Positions 55,443 through 64,000 of a stretch of 64,000 nucleotides of DNA are shown in pieces. The notes below the pieces were generated by a model. It did no database searches and was not told the origin of the DNA. It was given only the letters and a program-made list of their open reading frames with translations. Where the stretch lies: NCBI RefSeq assembly GCF_000143415.4, contig NW_003314264.1, positions 3,584,229-3,648,228 of the forward strand, in the 5' to 3' direction. The DNA comes from Selaginella moellendorffii (Eukaryota; Streptophyta; Lycopodiopsida; Selaginellales; Selaginellaceae). A program made the position numbers and the translations under genes. The number at the start of each line of letters is the position of its first letter. Position 1 is the stretch's first letter.

Positions 55443-56039
55443 TCACACCTGAATAACATCACGATCTGGATAGTTCACGAACAAATCGTACTCGTCCGGC
55501 GGGATCATCCTGGTGTCGACTCCAGCCTTGAGCACCTTGAGATTGTTCTCAGCGTCGGTGCGAACTTCCATCAGCATTCCGCGGATGGTCGGCCCGATCA
55601 CGTCGCGAACCTCGTACGAAATGTTGAAATTGAAGGCGGTATCGCACACGTCCTTGCGCACCTCCTCGCCGTAGTCAGGCCGCTCCCACCTGTAAAAGGT
55701 GACGCGGAACCCCCTGGACAGGAGCACGCCAAAGAGGAGGTAAGGCCCGTCGTTCTTGTCCATCTCCCTGTCCAGGCACTCGTACATGTCATAAGGGGTG
55801 CGGCCACAGAGAAAGATGACATCGCCATCCCGCTTGCCCTCGAGCTCGCCACTGCGCAGTGATCAGGAGGACTATGGAAGTTCTTCTTACCTGTAGACAA
55901 TCACTCTTGATACATAGCCAGTCAGGAAGCCCACGGGATCTTTCCAGTAATCAGGAAGACCCAGTTCCTTGATCTTCCAGCTCTTATCGCCCAGCACATT
56001 ATCCGGAGTTACCAGATCCTTGAGACTCACGAACCCCAT
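55443..56039 (-). CDS. Unrecognised conserved-looking protein, probably 5'-truncated
   Basis: Two exons joined by a GT-AG intron (donor GTCTACAG|GTAAGA near 55891, acceptor near 55862) give an open frame from 56039 to the stop at 55443. It reads VSLKDLVTPDNVLGDKSWKI, then LPDYWKDPVGFLTGYVSRVI, then DGDVIFLCGRTPYDMYECLD and RVTFYRWERPDYGEEVRKD. Acidic, well-ordered composition and clean splicing suggest a real or recently real gene. An acceptor (acattctag) just upstream of the first ATG implies a missing upstream exon, and the sequence beyond it is rearranged PPR material. It may therefore be a captured, truncated copy. I do not recognise the family. Confidence 0.5.
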
Positions 56040-56129
56040 CCCCAGCCCTAGAATGTACAATCATTGCTGTTATAAGTCTAGTCTACTCTCGTGAATTTAT
56101 CAAAGAACTGATTTGGTCCCTCTCATCAC

Positions 56130-56400
56130 AGGAAAATCACTTCGTCCTCGTCCATCGCAAGTGATAGACGCTACATTGGGATTGAGCTTGCGAGCTTTCA
56201 CTCCAGCACAGGCAGCTCGCGGCATATCCTTCTGGACCTTGGCAGCGGCGAGCCAGGGCATTCAAGATGGCGCGGCATGGTATCTGCAAGGTCCTCGGCC
56301 TAGCATCCCGGCTCGGGTGACTCGGAGGTGATGGAAAGAAGATGCCGAACGCTGACCTCGTCCGGTAGCAGGACGAGATGCTCAAAGGCGATGGAGTGTT
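56130..56400 (-). pseudogene. Inverted PPR C-terminal fragment
   Basis: The reverse complement matches the 3' part of the PPR gene at 57034-58839. 'attgagcttgcgagctttc' and 'gcagctcgcggcatatc' correspond to 58690-58735, and 'ctcgtccggtagcagg' to about 58420-58435. Internal deletions are present. It is one more piece of the mosaic between units A and B. Confidence 0.75.
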
Positions 56401-56409
56401 TGGAGTATT

Positions 56410-56730
56410 TCCCTTGTCAGCTAGAGCTCCGGCAGGCGGTCTTCGGTGGGAAGCTGGATAGCTGGGCCTCTCAGGAGAATGTTTCGGTGTGGAAGCTCTT
56501 GCGCCCTCGGGCAGATATGGTTGGCGGGGAAAGACCTTGTCCGGGATCCAATGGACTTCAAACAAGGTGATCCGGGCGGCGTGGGCGGACCTGATGATGT
56601 ACGAGATGCAGAACTGGCTGAAAGTTTACAAGAAGAAGGAGACCAGCAAGATGGAAGACTGCACGGCAAGTTCGACTCCAAGTGGCTGGTGAACCAGTTT
56701 GACGGCCCGAGTACAGCATGGTTTGACAGG
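56410..56730 (+). mobile_element. Second, frameshifted LINE zf-RVT copy
   Basis: Close copy of 53718-54040 beginning 'gagctccggcaggcggt'. It has a deletion around 'cttgcgccctcgggcagatatgg' and further small indels that break the frame. It lacks the zinc-binding motif found at the start of the first copy. Non-functional. Confidence 0.75.
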
Positions 56731-57960
56731 GTCCCGACGACAATTGACAGGGACGCTCACTCCAAGAACAGTATGAGCAGAGAAGCAGGAGCTTACAGCG
56801 TTAGCAGCAATCCGGACGAGAAAGGACTCGCCTGCTTCGCTCTTTATAACACTTTGTACACACGACGGACAACGATTGTTATACTTACAAAAGATGGTGG
56901 AACGATCAAAGTCGACAGCTAACTGGTAAAAAAATTTCTCCTTCTTCTACAGCTTGGGATCTATAGTTGAAGTGATTGATCCTCCAAAAACAAAGCCTGG
57001 GATATAGGCAAACGTTGCAGAGGAGGATGTAGAATGCGCTATAGATTACTTGCGTCCACTAGAGTTCGCTGCTTCCACCGCCACCACCGACGATCTTACA
57101 GTAGCCTCAGCCGCCGGGGACTCGTGAAAGTCGAGCCATGGCGGAAGGGAAAGACCAACAAGTTCACCATCGACGAGGAGCAGTGTAGGAGCCGGATCAG
57201 GCAGGCGGTGGAGGAGCTCTGCACCGATGGCTGCCGGGCGGACATCAACACGTACGCGTCGCTGCTCCAGCAGTGCGGCAACGCGGGCGCTCTGGCAGAA
57301 GGCAAGCGCGTCCACGCCCGGATCCTCCACCTCGGCCTCGAGGCCGACAAGCTCGTCGCCAACTTCCTCATCCTCATGTACGGCAAGTGCAAGAGCGTCG
57401 ACCTCGCCACCCAGGTGTTCGAGCGGATGCCCAGGCGGAACGACTACTCGTACAGCATCATGCTCCAGGCATTTGCCGACTGCGGGCAAATGCGGCTGGC
57501 GCGGGAAGTCTTTGACAAGATGCCGCTCCAGGCCGATATCTCGTGGACCGCACTCATCTCCGGCTACGCCAAGAACGGCTTCCTGGAGGAGGCCGAGGCG
57601 ATCTTCCGGAAACTCCCCCGCCGCCACTTCGTCGCCTGGACCGCCCTCGTCACAGCGTATGCCCAGAACGGGCAAGCTTCAAAGGCGTTCCGGACCTTCC
57701 AACTCATGGACCTGGACGGCTCCCAGCCCGACTCCATCGCTTTCATCAGCGTCTTGGATGCCTGTGCGACCGTCTTCGCACTCGACGCCGGGAGATTGGT
57801 CCACAGGACAGTGGCGGATGCCGCAGTGAGCCTGGATGCCCGAGTTGTCAACATGCTCATCCACCTTTATGGACGCTGCGGCGCTCTTCGTGAAGCTCGA
57901 TCCCTCTTCGACAAGCTGGACGAGCGCAACGTTGTCTCGTGGACCACCATGGTCGCCGCC
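56415..57960 (+). repeat. Duplication unit B (broken zf-RVT, spacer, intact PPR)
   Basis: Direct copy of unit A (53700-55190). Here the decay is reversed: the zf-RVT segment is broken and the PPR is intact. The spacer holds the shared 'tcgctctttataacactttg' landmark (near 56838). Confidence 0.85.
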
Positions 57961-58839
57961 TATGCCCAGAACGGCTACCCGGACGAGGCCCGAGCCATCT
58001 TCAATGAGATGCCTCGCCGCAACCTTGTGTCCTGGAACGCCATGGTGACGGCCTACGCCGAGAATGGCCGCGGGAAGAAGGCGCTCGAGATCTTCCGGCT
58101 CATGGACCTGGAAGGCACCCAGGCTGATGGATTCACTTACTTGGGATCGCTGGATGCCTGCTCCACGATCCCAGACCTGGCCTACGGGAGACTCATCCAC
58201 GCCGAGATCCGCGAGAGTCGCAGCTCCGGCGATCCCAAAGTTGGCAACGCGCTGCTCAATCTCTATGCCAAGTGTGGCCACCTCCGGGACGCGGTGGCGC
58301 TGTTCGCAACGATGCCGATGAAGATCCTTGCGGCCTGGAACACCATGATCGGGGCCTTCGCTCAAACCGGCCACGGCAAAGAAGCCATCGAAGTCTTCGA
58401 GCATCTGGCGCTGGAAGGCCTGCTACCGGACGAGATTAGCTTCATCAGTGTTCTCTCCGGCTGTGCCTACGCCGGGATCTTCAAGGACGGGCTCCGGATC
58501 TTCGTTTCCATCACGTCCGACTATGGAGTGACCCGAGTCTACGACCACTTCGTGTGCGCTGTGAACATCCTGTGCCAGGCCGGGATGCTGGAGGAGGCCG
58601 AGGAGCTTGCCGATACCATGCCGTTTGTGACCGACGCCATCCCGTGGATGACTTTGCTCGCCGCTGCCAAGGTCCAGAACGATATGCCGCGAGCTGCCCG
58701 TGCTGGAGAGAAAGCTCGCAAGCTCAATCCTAATGTATCGGCGCCTTACGTGATGCTGTCCAGCGTCTATCACATGCGGCGCCAGCAAGCCGGCGAGAGC
58801 GAAGACGAGGACGAAGAGGTGATCTTGTCCGAAAGGTGA
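57034..58839 (+). CDS. Pentatricopeptide repeat protein (PLS class, E-type end)
   Basis: Intronless, 601 residues. An arginine/serine-rich start (MRYRLLASTRVRCFHRHHRR, then SYSSLSRRG) fits a mitochondrial or plastid transit peptide. Repeats begin near residue 70 (TYASLLQQCGNAGALAEGKR). Longer motifs alternate with S motifs (ISWTALISGYAKNGFLEEAE), so this is a PLS array rather than the nearly pure S arrays of the other PPR genes here. The end has an E-like block (IPWMTLLAAAKVQNDMPRAA) and an acidic tail (ESEDEDEEVILSER), with no DYW domain. It is the likely source of the truncated copies at 54540-55185 and 56130-56400. Confidence 0.93.
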   Translation: MRYRLLASTRVRCFHRHHRRSYSSLSRRGLVKVEPWRKGKTNKFTIDEEQCRSRIRQAVEELCTDGCRADINTYASLLQQCGNAGALAEGKRVHARILHLGLEADKLVANFLILMYGKCKSVDLATQVFERMPRRNDYSYSIMLQAFADCGQMRLAREVFDKMPLQADISWTALISGYAKNGFLEEAEAIFRKLPRRHFVAWTALVTAYAQNGQASKAFRTFQLMDLDGSQPDSIAFISVLDACATVFALDAGRLVHRTVADAAVSLDARVVNMLIHLYGRCGALREARSLFDKLDERNVVSWTTMVAAYAQNGYPDEARAIFNEMPRRNLVSWNAMVTAYAENGRGKKALEIFRLMDLEGTQADGFTYLGSLDACSTIPDLAYGRLIHAEIRESRSSGDPKVGNALLNLYAKCGHLRDAVALFATMPMKILAAWNTMIGAFAQTGHGKEAIEVFEHLALEGLLPDEISFISVLSGCAYAGIFKDGLRIFVSITSDYGVTRVYDHFVCAVNILCQAGMLEEAEELADTMPFVTDAIPWMTLLAAAKVQNDMPRAARAGEKARKLNPNVSAPYVMLSSVYHMRRQQAGESEDEDEEVILSER

Positions 58840-59219
58840 TCATCCTCGGTGAGACAAGCGATCGATCACTAGATTTCTTCTGACTGTATTAACAGCAATG
58901 CTCGAGGGAATAAAACCAAGCAAGACCAGTTCTTAGCGCGTTGCCAACTTTGCTGTCGAGTCAATTTTTCGCGATCCAAGAGAAAGGGTGCCGGAAGAAT
59001 TTCCCAGACAATGATTCAAGAAAGAAGGAGACTAGATTTCTAACCAGGATCGTTGTCTGGAAAATTTCCCTCTTGTTTCGCTTGATTCCAGCACTTAGCT
59101 AAGATCGCTAGCATGGATAGAACGAGCTTAAGAGTTTGAAAGTGGACACAATTAAATTTGCTGAGCATACCCCTTTAAGCCTAAATATTTGGGTCCTTTT
59201 TCTTTCTCCCAGCAAGCGA
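58840..59219. other. Intergenic region
   Basis: PPR 3' flank and promoter of the alternative oxidase gene. No motif of note. Confidence 0.4.
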
Positions 59220-60494
59220 ATGAAAAAAGGCGTGACAGGGATCTTCTACGCGATCAGCGAGCAGCAGGAGCGATCGATCCTCCTCCGCCACTACTCCGTC
59301 GCGCCTGCGCTCCTTCGCTACTTCAGCTCTAAGGGATCGGCCTCCTCCACCGGCGAGACGCACACGCCGCCGCCATCGGTGAAACCCAGTAACAGCGGCA
59401 GCGCTGGCGGCGATGGCACTGCCAAGCCTGTGCTCTCACATTACTGGGGGATCGTCACCAAGAGGCCGGTTCGCGAGGATGGCAAGGCTTGGCCTTGGAA
59501 TTCGTTCAGGGTAAACTAAGCTCTTCTTTTTGGGTTTTGGTTTTCTTTGCTTTGTGCTAGCTCGTCACCATCTTCATTGATGAATGGATGGATTTTTTGT
59601 TTTGTTTTTTTTTTTCTTGCAGCCTACCGATGCTTACACTCCAGATGTGAGCATTGATCTCAAAAAGCACCACACTCCACTGTCGTTCGTGGACAAGTTC
59701 GCCTACTGGACCGTGAAAGCGATGCGTTTGCCCACAGACATTTTCTTCCAGGCAAGATATCTTTCTCTCTTTCTATCCTTTGAATATGAATGAGCATGTT
59801 TATGTTGAATCCTTGCGAAGCTCCTGGGGATCAAACGAGTTTTTAGTTTGCTAGTCTTATAAACTTGGACTGGTTTTATTTTTGCAGCGACGATACGGCT
59901 GCCGAGCGATGATGCTCGAGACTGTCGCTGCGGTCCCGGGGATGGTCGGGGGGATGCTGCTGCACTGCCGCTCGCTTCGCCGGTTCGAGCACAGCGGGGG
60001 ATGGATCAAAGCGCTGCTGGAGGAGGCCGAGAACGAGCGCATGCACCTCATGACTTTCATGGAGGTGGTGCAACCAAAGTGGTACGAGCGAGCGCTGGTG
60101 TTTGCGGTCCAGGGCGTCTTCTTCAACGCCTACATGGTGTGCTACATCGCCTTCCCCCGCCTCGCGCACCGCATCGTCGGCTACCTCGAGGAGGAGGCAA
60201 TCCACTCGTACACCGAGTACATCAAAGAGATCGACAAGGGAAACATCCCAAACACGCCGGCGCCCGCCATCGCCATCGACTACTGGAGGCTGCCAAAGGA
60301 CGCCAAGATCCGCGACGTTGTCCAAGTTGTCCGCGCCGACGAGGCTCACCACCGGGACGTGAACCACTTCGCAGCGGTAAGCCTCGGATGCAAAAAGAAG
60401 GGATGGGAGTTCTAACGAGTTTGCTCACGCGCAGGATATTCATCTCAAAGGCAAGCAGCTGCGAGAGGCCCCCGCTCCACTAGGATACCACTGA
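59220..60494 (+). CDS. AOX: Alternative oxidase (mitochondrial ubiquinol oxidase)
   Basis: Four exons, 59220-59510, 59623-59751, 59888-60376 and 60435-60494, give 322 residues. The enzyme reduces oxygen to water with ubiquinol at the matrix face of the inner mitochondrial membrane, bypassing complexes III and IV. All di-iron ligand motifs are intact: [35 protein letters not shown] and [12 protein letters not shown]. The N-terminal exon (about 97 residues, with [18 protein letters not shown]) is the presumed transit peptide and is not conserved. The conserved plant four-exon structure is kept. The second intron begins GC (TTCCAG|GCAAGA). An upstream coding exon cannot be excluded. An inverted fragment of exon 3 lies at 55190-55320. 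Confidence 0.95.
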
Positions 60495-60726
60495 GGATCA
60501 CTGGAGATCGCCATAGCCAAGTAAAACAAGGTCAGGACTTTGCTATCTTCTGCAAGCTCGTTTCATTTACTAGAAGTTTCGATTTGCTTTCAAGAGTGTT
60601 GCTTTCTCTGGAAACCATTTGCTCAAACGTTTTCTTCTTGACAGCGTTTGAGCAGAAAGGCTTCCACTGTCATGCCCGGTCCAAATGCCACAAGAGCTCC
60701 CCACCGGCATGGATCTTCGCCACCTT

Positions 60727-61642
60727 TCACTGCTCGTCGTCAATCACAAAGAGGCACGCCGCGCAGGACATGTTTCCACAATCGGCAAGAACGTGTCTGC
60801 TCGCAGCAAGCTTGTGGCGATAGAGCTCCAAAGCTTGCTCAACAGCATCCAGGATCGCTGGTCCGCCCGGATGAACAGCCCAAAACAAATCGTGGTAGCT
60901 CGGGAAGCCCGGAAGAACTCGAGACATAACTTGGGCGATGTTGGTGGATATGGCTCGAGGCACCTCCCGCGAGAGATCTACGTGCAAGCCGCTGGGCCGG
61001 AGTTTGATCGTGATGTGCTCGCTGGTGTCAGGGACTAGAACTTGAGCCGCGGAGGAGATTTCAAAGAGTGGTTTTTCCTGGAGCTCGAGAGAGGAGCTGG
61101 AGCCGACGATGACGGAGCTGGCTCCATCGCCGAAAAGAACCGTGCTGATCATCATCGACACGTCGCGGAGGTCTGCGGCGATGTGATATCACAGCATGCG
61201 ACGAGGACACGCGCTCCGGGAGAGCTGTCCGCGATGGTTTTGGCGATCCGGAGTGCCGTTCCTAGACGAGGTGAGTGATGCTCGAGGCTGGTCGTCCCCA
61301 CTCATCCAGAGCGTTTCGTGCAGCTCTGGCCGCTAGCTCTGGGACTCGCTCGTTCGCCACCGCAAAGCTCTTCTCCAGGGACCGGGAAGATGTTTCGTCT
61401 GGGTCGAAGCGCGGGAGCACGGAGAAGTGCCGCCTTTTGATGCCCGACTTCTCACCTTCGGGAAGAGACAGTGAGCTGGGATGAGCGAAACGAGCAGAAG
61501 AGTGAGTGGCAACTTACAAAGTTTTCGCATTTTCGGCTTGATGAGAGTGCTCCTCCGCCTCGCTGAAGTAGGAGTCGACGAAGTCTCTCTGCGAGCAAGC
61601 ATCTGGTGGGAGAGCGGTGCCGATGGCGAGGATGGTTGCCAT
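60727..61642 (-). pseudogene. Type III polyketide synthase (chalcone synthase-like) pseudogene
   Basis: Two-exon structure as in chalcone synthases. Exon 1 starts at 61642 (MATILAIGTALPPDACSQRD) and ends at a GTAAGT donor near 61517. Exon 2 resumes with EGEKSGIKRRHFSVLPRF. After ASSITHLV a stop occurs, and the block that should carry the catalytic cysteine is missing. The next recognisable sequence is LGTALRIAKTIADSSPGARV, followed by a one-base frameshift before LFGDGASSVIVG. The C-terminal active-site parts FWAVHPGGPAILD (histidine) and GNMSCAACLFVID (asparagine) survive. A deletion of roughly 130 bp plus the frameshift make it non-functional. The gene is convergent with AOX. Confidence 0.85.
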
Positions 61643-62217
61643 GCTCGGAAGGGTGTCAACATTCTTTACGAGAACTTCGCATTATATTCTGTGAGAGAAC
61701 TTTGTCCAGTGTGCTTGGGCTGACTTGCTATAGCCGTGTTGATCTCACTGTGATGTCACTGATACAAACACTTCCAACGTAGTTATAACGGAAACTTGAT
61801 CCTCGCCCAAGTTGCGATTGTGATGATCAAATGCGAGTACAACGTTTCAAGGTTATCACGAGATAAGCTAGGAAAGCTTTGCTAAAACCCAATTGAAAAC
61901 TCTCCACTCACTTTTGATACCAGATCGCCATGTCTGCTCGTCACTCTTCACTTGATCATCACATTGTGAGAATCTTTGATCACGGTCGAGACGAATCCAT
62001 TCTTCTGGAGCTATATCTTGTCGCATGGATTCTCAGGCACCGGCCACCATCTTTCTCCTACTTTAAACACCAAACTTGAGCATGGAAGTCAAAAGTGGCA
62101 GCAAGGGAGCTTCCAATTTCCCTGTGACGCGGATGGACGGACTTTACACTCTCCAATCGAACTCCTTTTTCACTGCCACTCGGAGCTCGAGAGAAGCTCG
62201 AGGACCAACTGATCAGT
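61643..62217. other. Intergenic region
   Basis: Promoter of the former polyketide synthase gene and 3' flank of the IDA-like gene. No gene recognised. Confidence 0.4.
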
Positions 62218-62682
62218 TCATGGGACAAGCTCGTCTTCTGTTGCAAAGACGTACGCGTTCCCTGTATGGCTCGGGCCCGACGGCGGGACTGGAGTGTTCT
62301 TGGGCAGCATCTGCGAGAAGAATGAGCCACCGCGATCGTCCCTGGGAGAGTCGAAAGAGAAGCGTTCGCCACCGCTGTGAAAATCCAGCTCCGAGCTTGG
62401 AGAAGCAGCAGCAGCAGCTTCTTCTCGGCGCGATCGATGAGAGTAGCTTGCAGAAGGAACTGTTGCTGTGTCGCTTGATTTTGGAGCACCAGGAGTGAAA
62501 GAACTCGCTAGACTTCTCGAATCTGTGTCACTGCTGCCTAAGTGCCTCCACTGCAAGCCAAATCTCCTCGCAGCACACTGTGAAGTCTTCCACTGGAATC
62601 CCATCAGTATCCACAAGCTCAAGACCACCAACACCGGCCGAAAGCTTCCTCTTGTCCTCCTGCTGCTAAATCCAAAAGCCAT
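62218..62682 (-). CDS. Predicted IDA-like (IDL) secreted peptide precursor
   Basis: Single exon, 154 residues. An N-terminal basic stretch and hydrophobic core (RPVLVVLSLWILMGF, about residues 15-29) form a signal peptide. A variable serine/alanine-rich region follows. Near the C-terminus (residues 121-142) is FFSQMLPKNT then PVPPSGPSHTGN. This matches the EPIP core of INFLORESCENCE DEFICIENT IN ABSCISSION peptides (LPK-x-x-P[IV]PPS[AG]PS-x-x-x-N). Those are secreted, proline-hydroxylated ligands of HAESA-type receptor kinases that drive cell separation. Differences from the flowering-plant form are H-T-G in place of K-R-H, and a 12-residue acidic extension (AYVFATEDELVP) after the core that would need removal. 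Starting at 62682 places the signal peptide at the N-terminus; an in-frame upstream extension exists but lacks such a feature. Confidence 0.7.
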   Translation of the reverse strand: MAFGFSSRRTRGSFRPVLVVLSLWILMGFQWKTSQCAARRFGLQWRHLGSSDTDSRSLASSFTPGAPKSSDTATVPSASYSHRSRREEAAAAASPSSELDFHSGGERFSFDSPRDDRGGSFFSQMLPKNTPVPPSGPSHTGNAYVFATEDELVP

Positions 62683-63465
62683 GCTCGCCGACGCCGACGA
62701 TGATTTGAGCTGACAAGCGAGCATGGAAGTGGAGGGAGTTGCCGCTGCTGCTTGTCTCGAGAGCCTTGTCGTCATCTCTGGAGCCGGACCACAGGAATAG
62801 ATTCGATGACGAAGTGCGCGAATCGTGAGACTAGATAGTGGCTGCCCAGCATCGCGCATGGATTGAGGAGCACGCTGTTCTTCCAAGAGATAGTGAGAGA
62901 GCATTAACTCCTCCGTGTTTCCCTCCAGTCCAGCATGGAAACAAACCGAAGCAAGGCTCCAACAACACGTCAAGAAGAAAGGAAAAAGAAATGCGAGAAA
63001 GAGTAAGTTACCGCGGCAATGCTGACTCCGTGAGAAAATGCGAGGACAACAGTTGGTTTACCACTGTTTTGCGAAGACTTTCGAGCACGGGGCCAATGGG
63101 GAGGCCTCCACAATCCATCGTGGGAAGGAAGAAGGCAGCGTTTCAAGCGAGAGTGGATCGAAAAAACCTGCGAGTCAATGGTGGCAGCAGCAGCAGCCAC
63201 ACAGACGCTAGATTCAAGGCCCGGAATTATTACAATAGTGCCACCTTTTGGAAGAAAAAAAGAAAAGAAAAACACGAGACAAGCTTTAGCTTCTCATCAA
63301 CGAAACGCATCTCATCACTCACAGCGTTAAAAAGGAGTTTTTTGCGCGCTTTCTATCCATCGCTGTAAAAGTTTGAATGCACTGGGCAAAGATCAATGAG
63401 TAGAATAAGCAAGGAAGCGAAAGTTTTCTTACCGTGAAGAAGAAGAACAAGGGAAAACTTTGGTT
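62683..63465. other. Intergenic region and 5' leader of the peptide gene
   Basis: The frame upstream of 62682 is open but low-complexity and is taken as leader. No other gene was recognised between here and the coiled-coil gene that ends at 63466. Confidence 0.4.
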
Positions 63466-64000
63466 TCACGAGAGCCTGGCGAGCATCTTAACTTGCTCGC
63501 TCACAGCTGCTAGTTCCGCTTCTTTGTTGTCAAGTCGAGCTTGGAGCTTGTCATTCTCGAGCATGAGCTTTTGGACCTCGGCCTCTTTGTTTCGTTTTCC
63601 AGCTTCCAGGCCGCCAACACGAGCTGTTAGCCTGAAAAGAAAGATAGAAAACACTATTACAAAAAGAGAGGATTTTTTTCTAGATATCCTTCACGCAAAG
63701 CTTCCTGTGAAAATCGATATGAAAAGAGGAACAAAAGGAGATGAGCTTTACCGCTCGGAGATTCTCTCCACTTCTTCGATGCGTCTCTCCATCGATCTTA
63801 TGGTCTCGCGAGCTTTTACCAGGCTATCCACGCTCGATCTTAGAATCCCAAAGTCACGCCGGACTTTGGAGAGCTCCTGCTCGTTCTCGTTGGCACGGTG
63901 CCGCTGCCGCGACGTCTCCATCTCCATGTCCTCGAGCTTGACTTGCATCTCCTTTAGAATCCCGCTGGTTCCCATCGCCACCCTCTCCATCTCCTCCACG
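63466..64000 (-). CDS. Coiled-coil protein, 5' part outside the window
   Basis: Two exons are visible, 63752-64000 (open to the window edge) and 63466-63631, joined in frame. The product is continuous alpha-helical heptads: MQVKLEDMEMETSRQRHRAN, then LVKARETIRSMERRIEEVER, then LMLENDKLQARLDNKEAELA. It ends EQVKMLARLS with no other domain. An ATG at 63999 lies at the edge, but the true start is probably beyond the window. This is a soluble coiled-coil protein of unknown function; cytoskeletal or chromatin-associated roles are common for such proteins but are not indicated here. Confidence 0.7.

Overview
This is a nuclear chromosome segment of a land plant, most likely a lycophyte close to Selaginella (an inference from gene content, not a database match). 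It has many short introns (about 45-150 bp), small gaps between genes, several intronless PPR genes, plant-only families (CRF-type AP2/ERF, SBP-box, OEP16, alternative oxidase, Rubisco activase) and a eukaryotic tRNA-His. Gene models were built by hand from splice sites. Most multi-exon models were checked for reading-frame continuity across every junction.

Layout. 1-2.8 kb is AT-rich and gene-poor, with a minisatellite. 2.8-13.6 kb holds a glycine-rich membrane-type protein, a CRF transcription factor, a small coiled-coil protein, a RING-H2 ligase, an E2 ubiquitin-conjugating enzyme, tRNA-His(GTG) and a CYP23-type secretory cyclophilin. 13.6-19 kb holds a long PPR gene, an AT-rich gap and a GDSL esterase. 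19-25 kb holds the most unusual locus: a Rubisco activase whose redox C-terminal extension is present as four tandem exons and whose frame splices cleanly into a cyclophilin domain. It is divergent from a DUF1995 gene across a 191-bp interval with a G-box and I-boxes. 25-33 kb holds a decayed DUF1995 copy, an F-box/kelch gene, a RIN4/NOI gene, an unknown gene, a bHLH gene and OEP16. 33-41 kb holds a Strawberry-notch/FORGETTER1 helicase-like gene, a stand-alone RNase H protein and an unknown gene with a possible frameshift. 41-51 kb holds a PPR, a ZIP transporter, the SNAPc subunit SRD2/SNAPC3, a lipid phosphate phosphatase and another PPR, all on the minus strand. 51-64 kb holds an SBP-box gene with a LINE-like last exon, a mosaic of duplicated gene fragments, an intact PPR, alternative oxidase, a type III polyketide synthase pseudogene, a predicted IDA-like secreted peptide precursor and the end of a coiled-coil gene.

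How the genes relate. There are no operons. Themes are plastid function (activase-cyclophilin, DUF1995, OEP16, probably some PPRs), ubiquitin signalling (E2, RING, F-box/kelch) and transcription (CRF, bHLH, SBP, SNAPC3, FGT1-like). The strongest candidates for something undescribed are the activase-4xCTE-cyclophilin fusion, the IDA-like peptide precursor, and the SBP gene with a LINE-derived tail and a cluster of GTAC motifs upstream.
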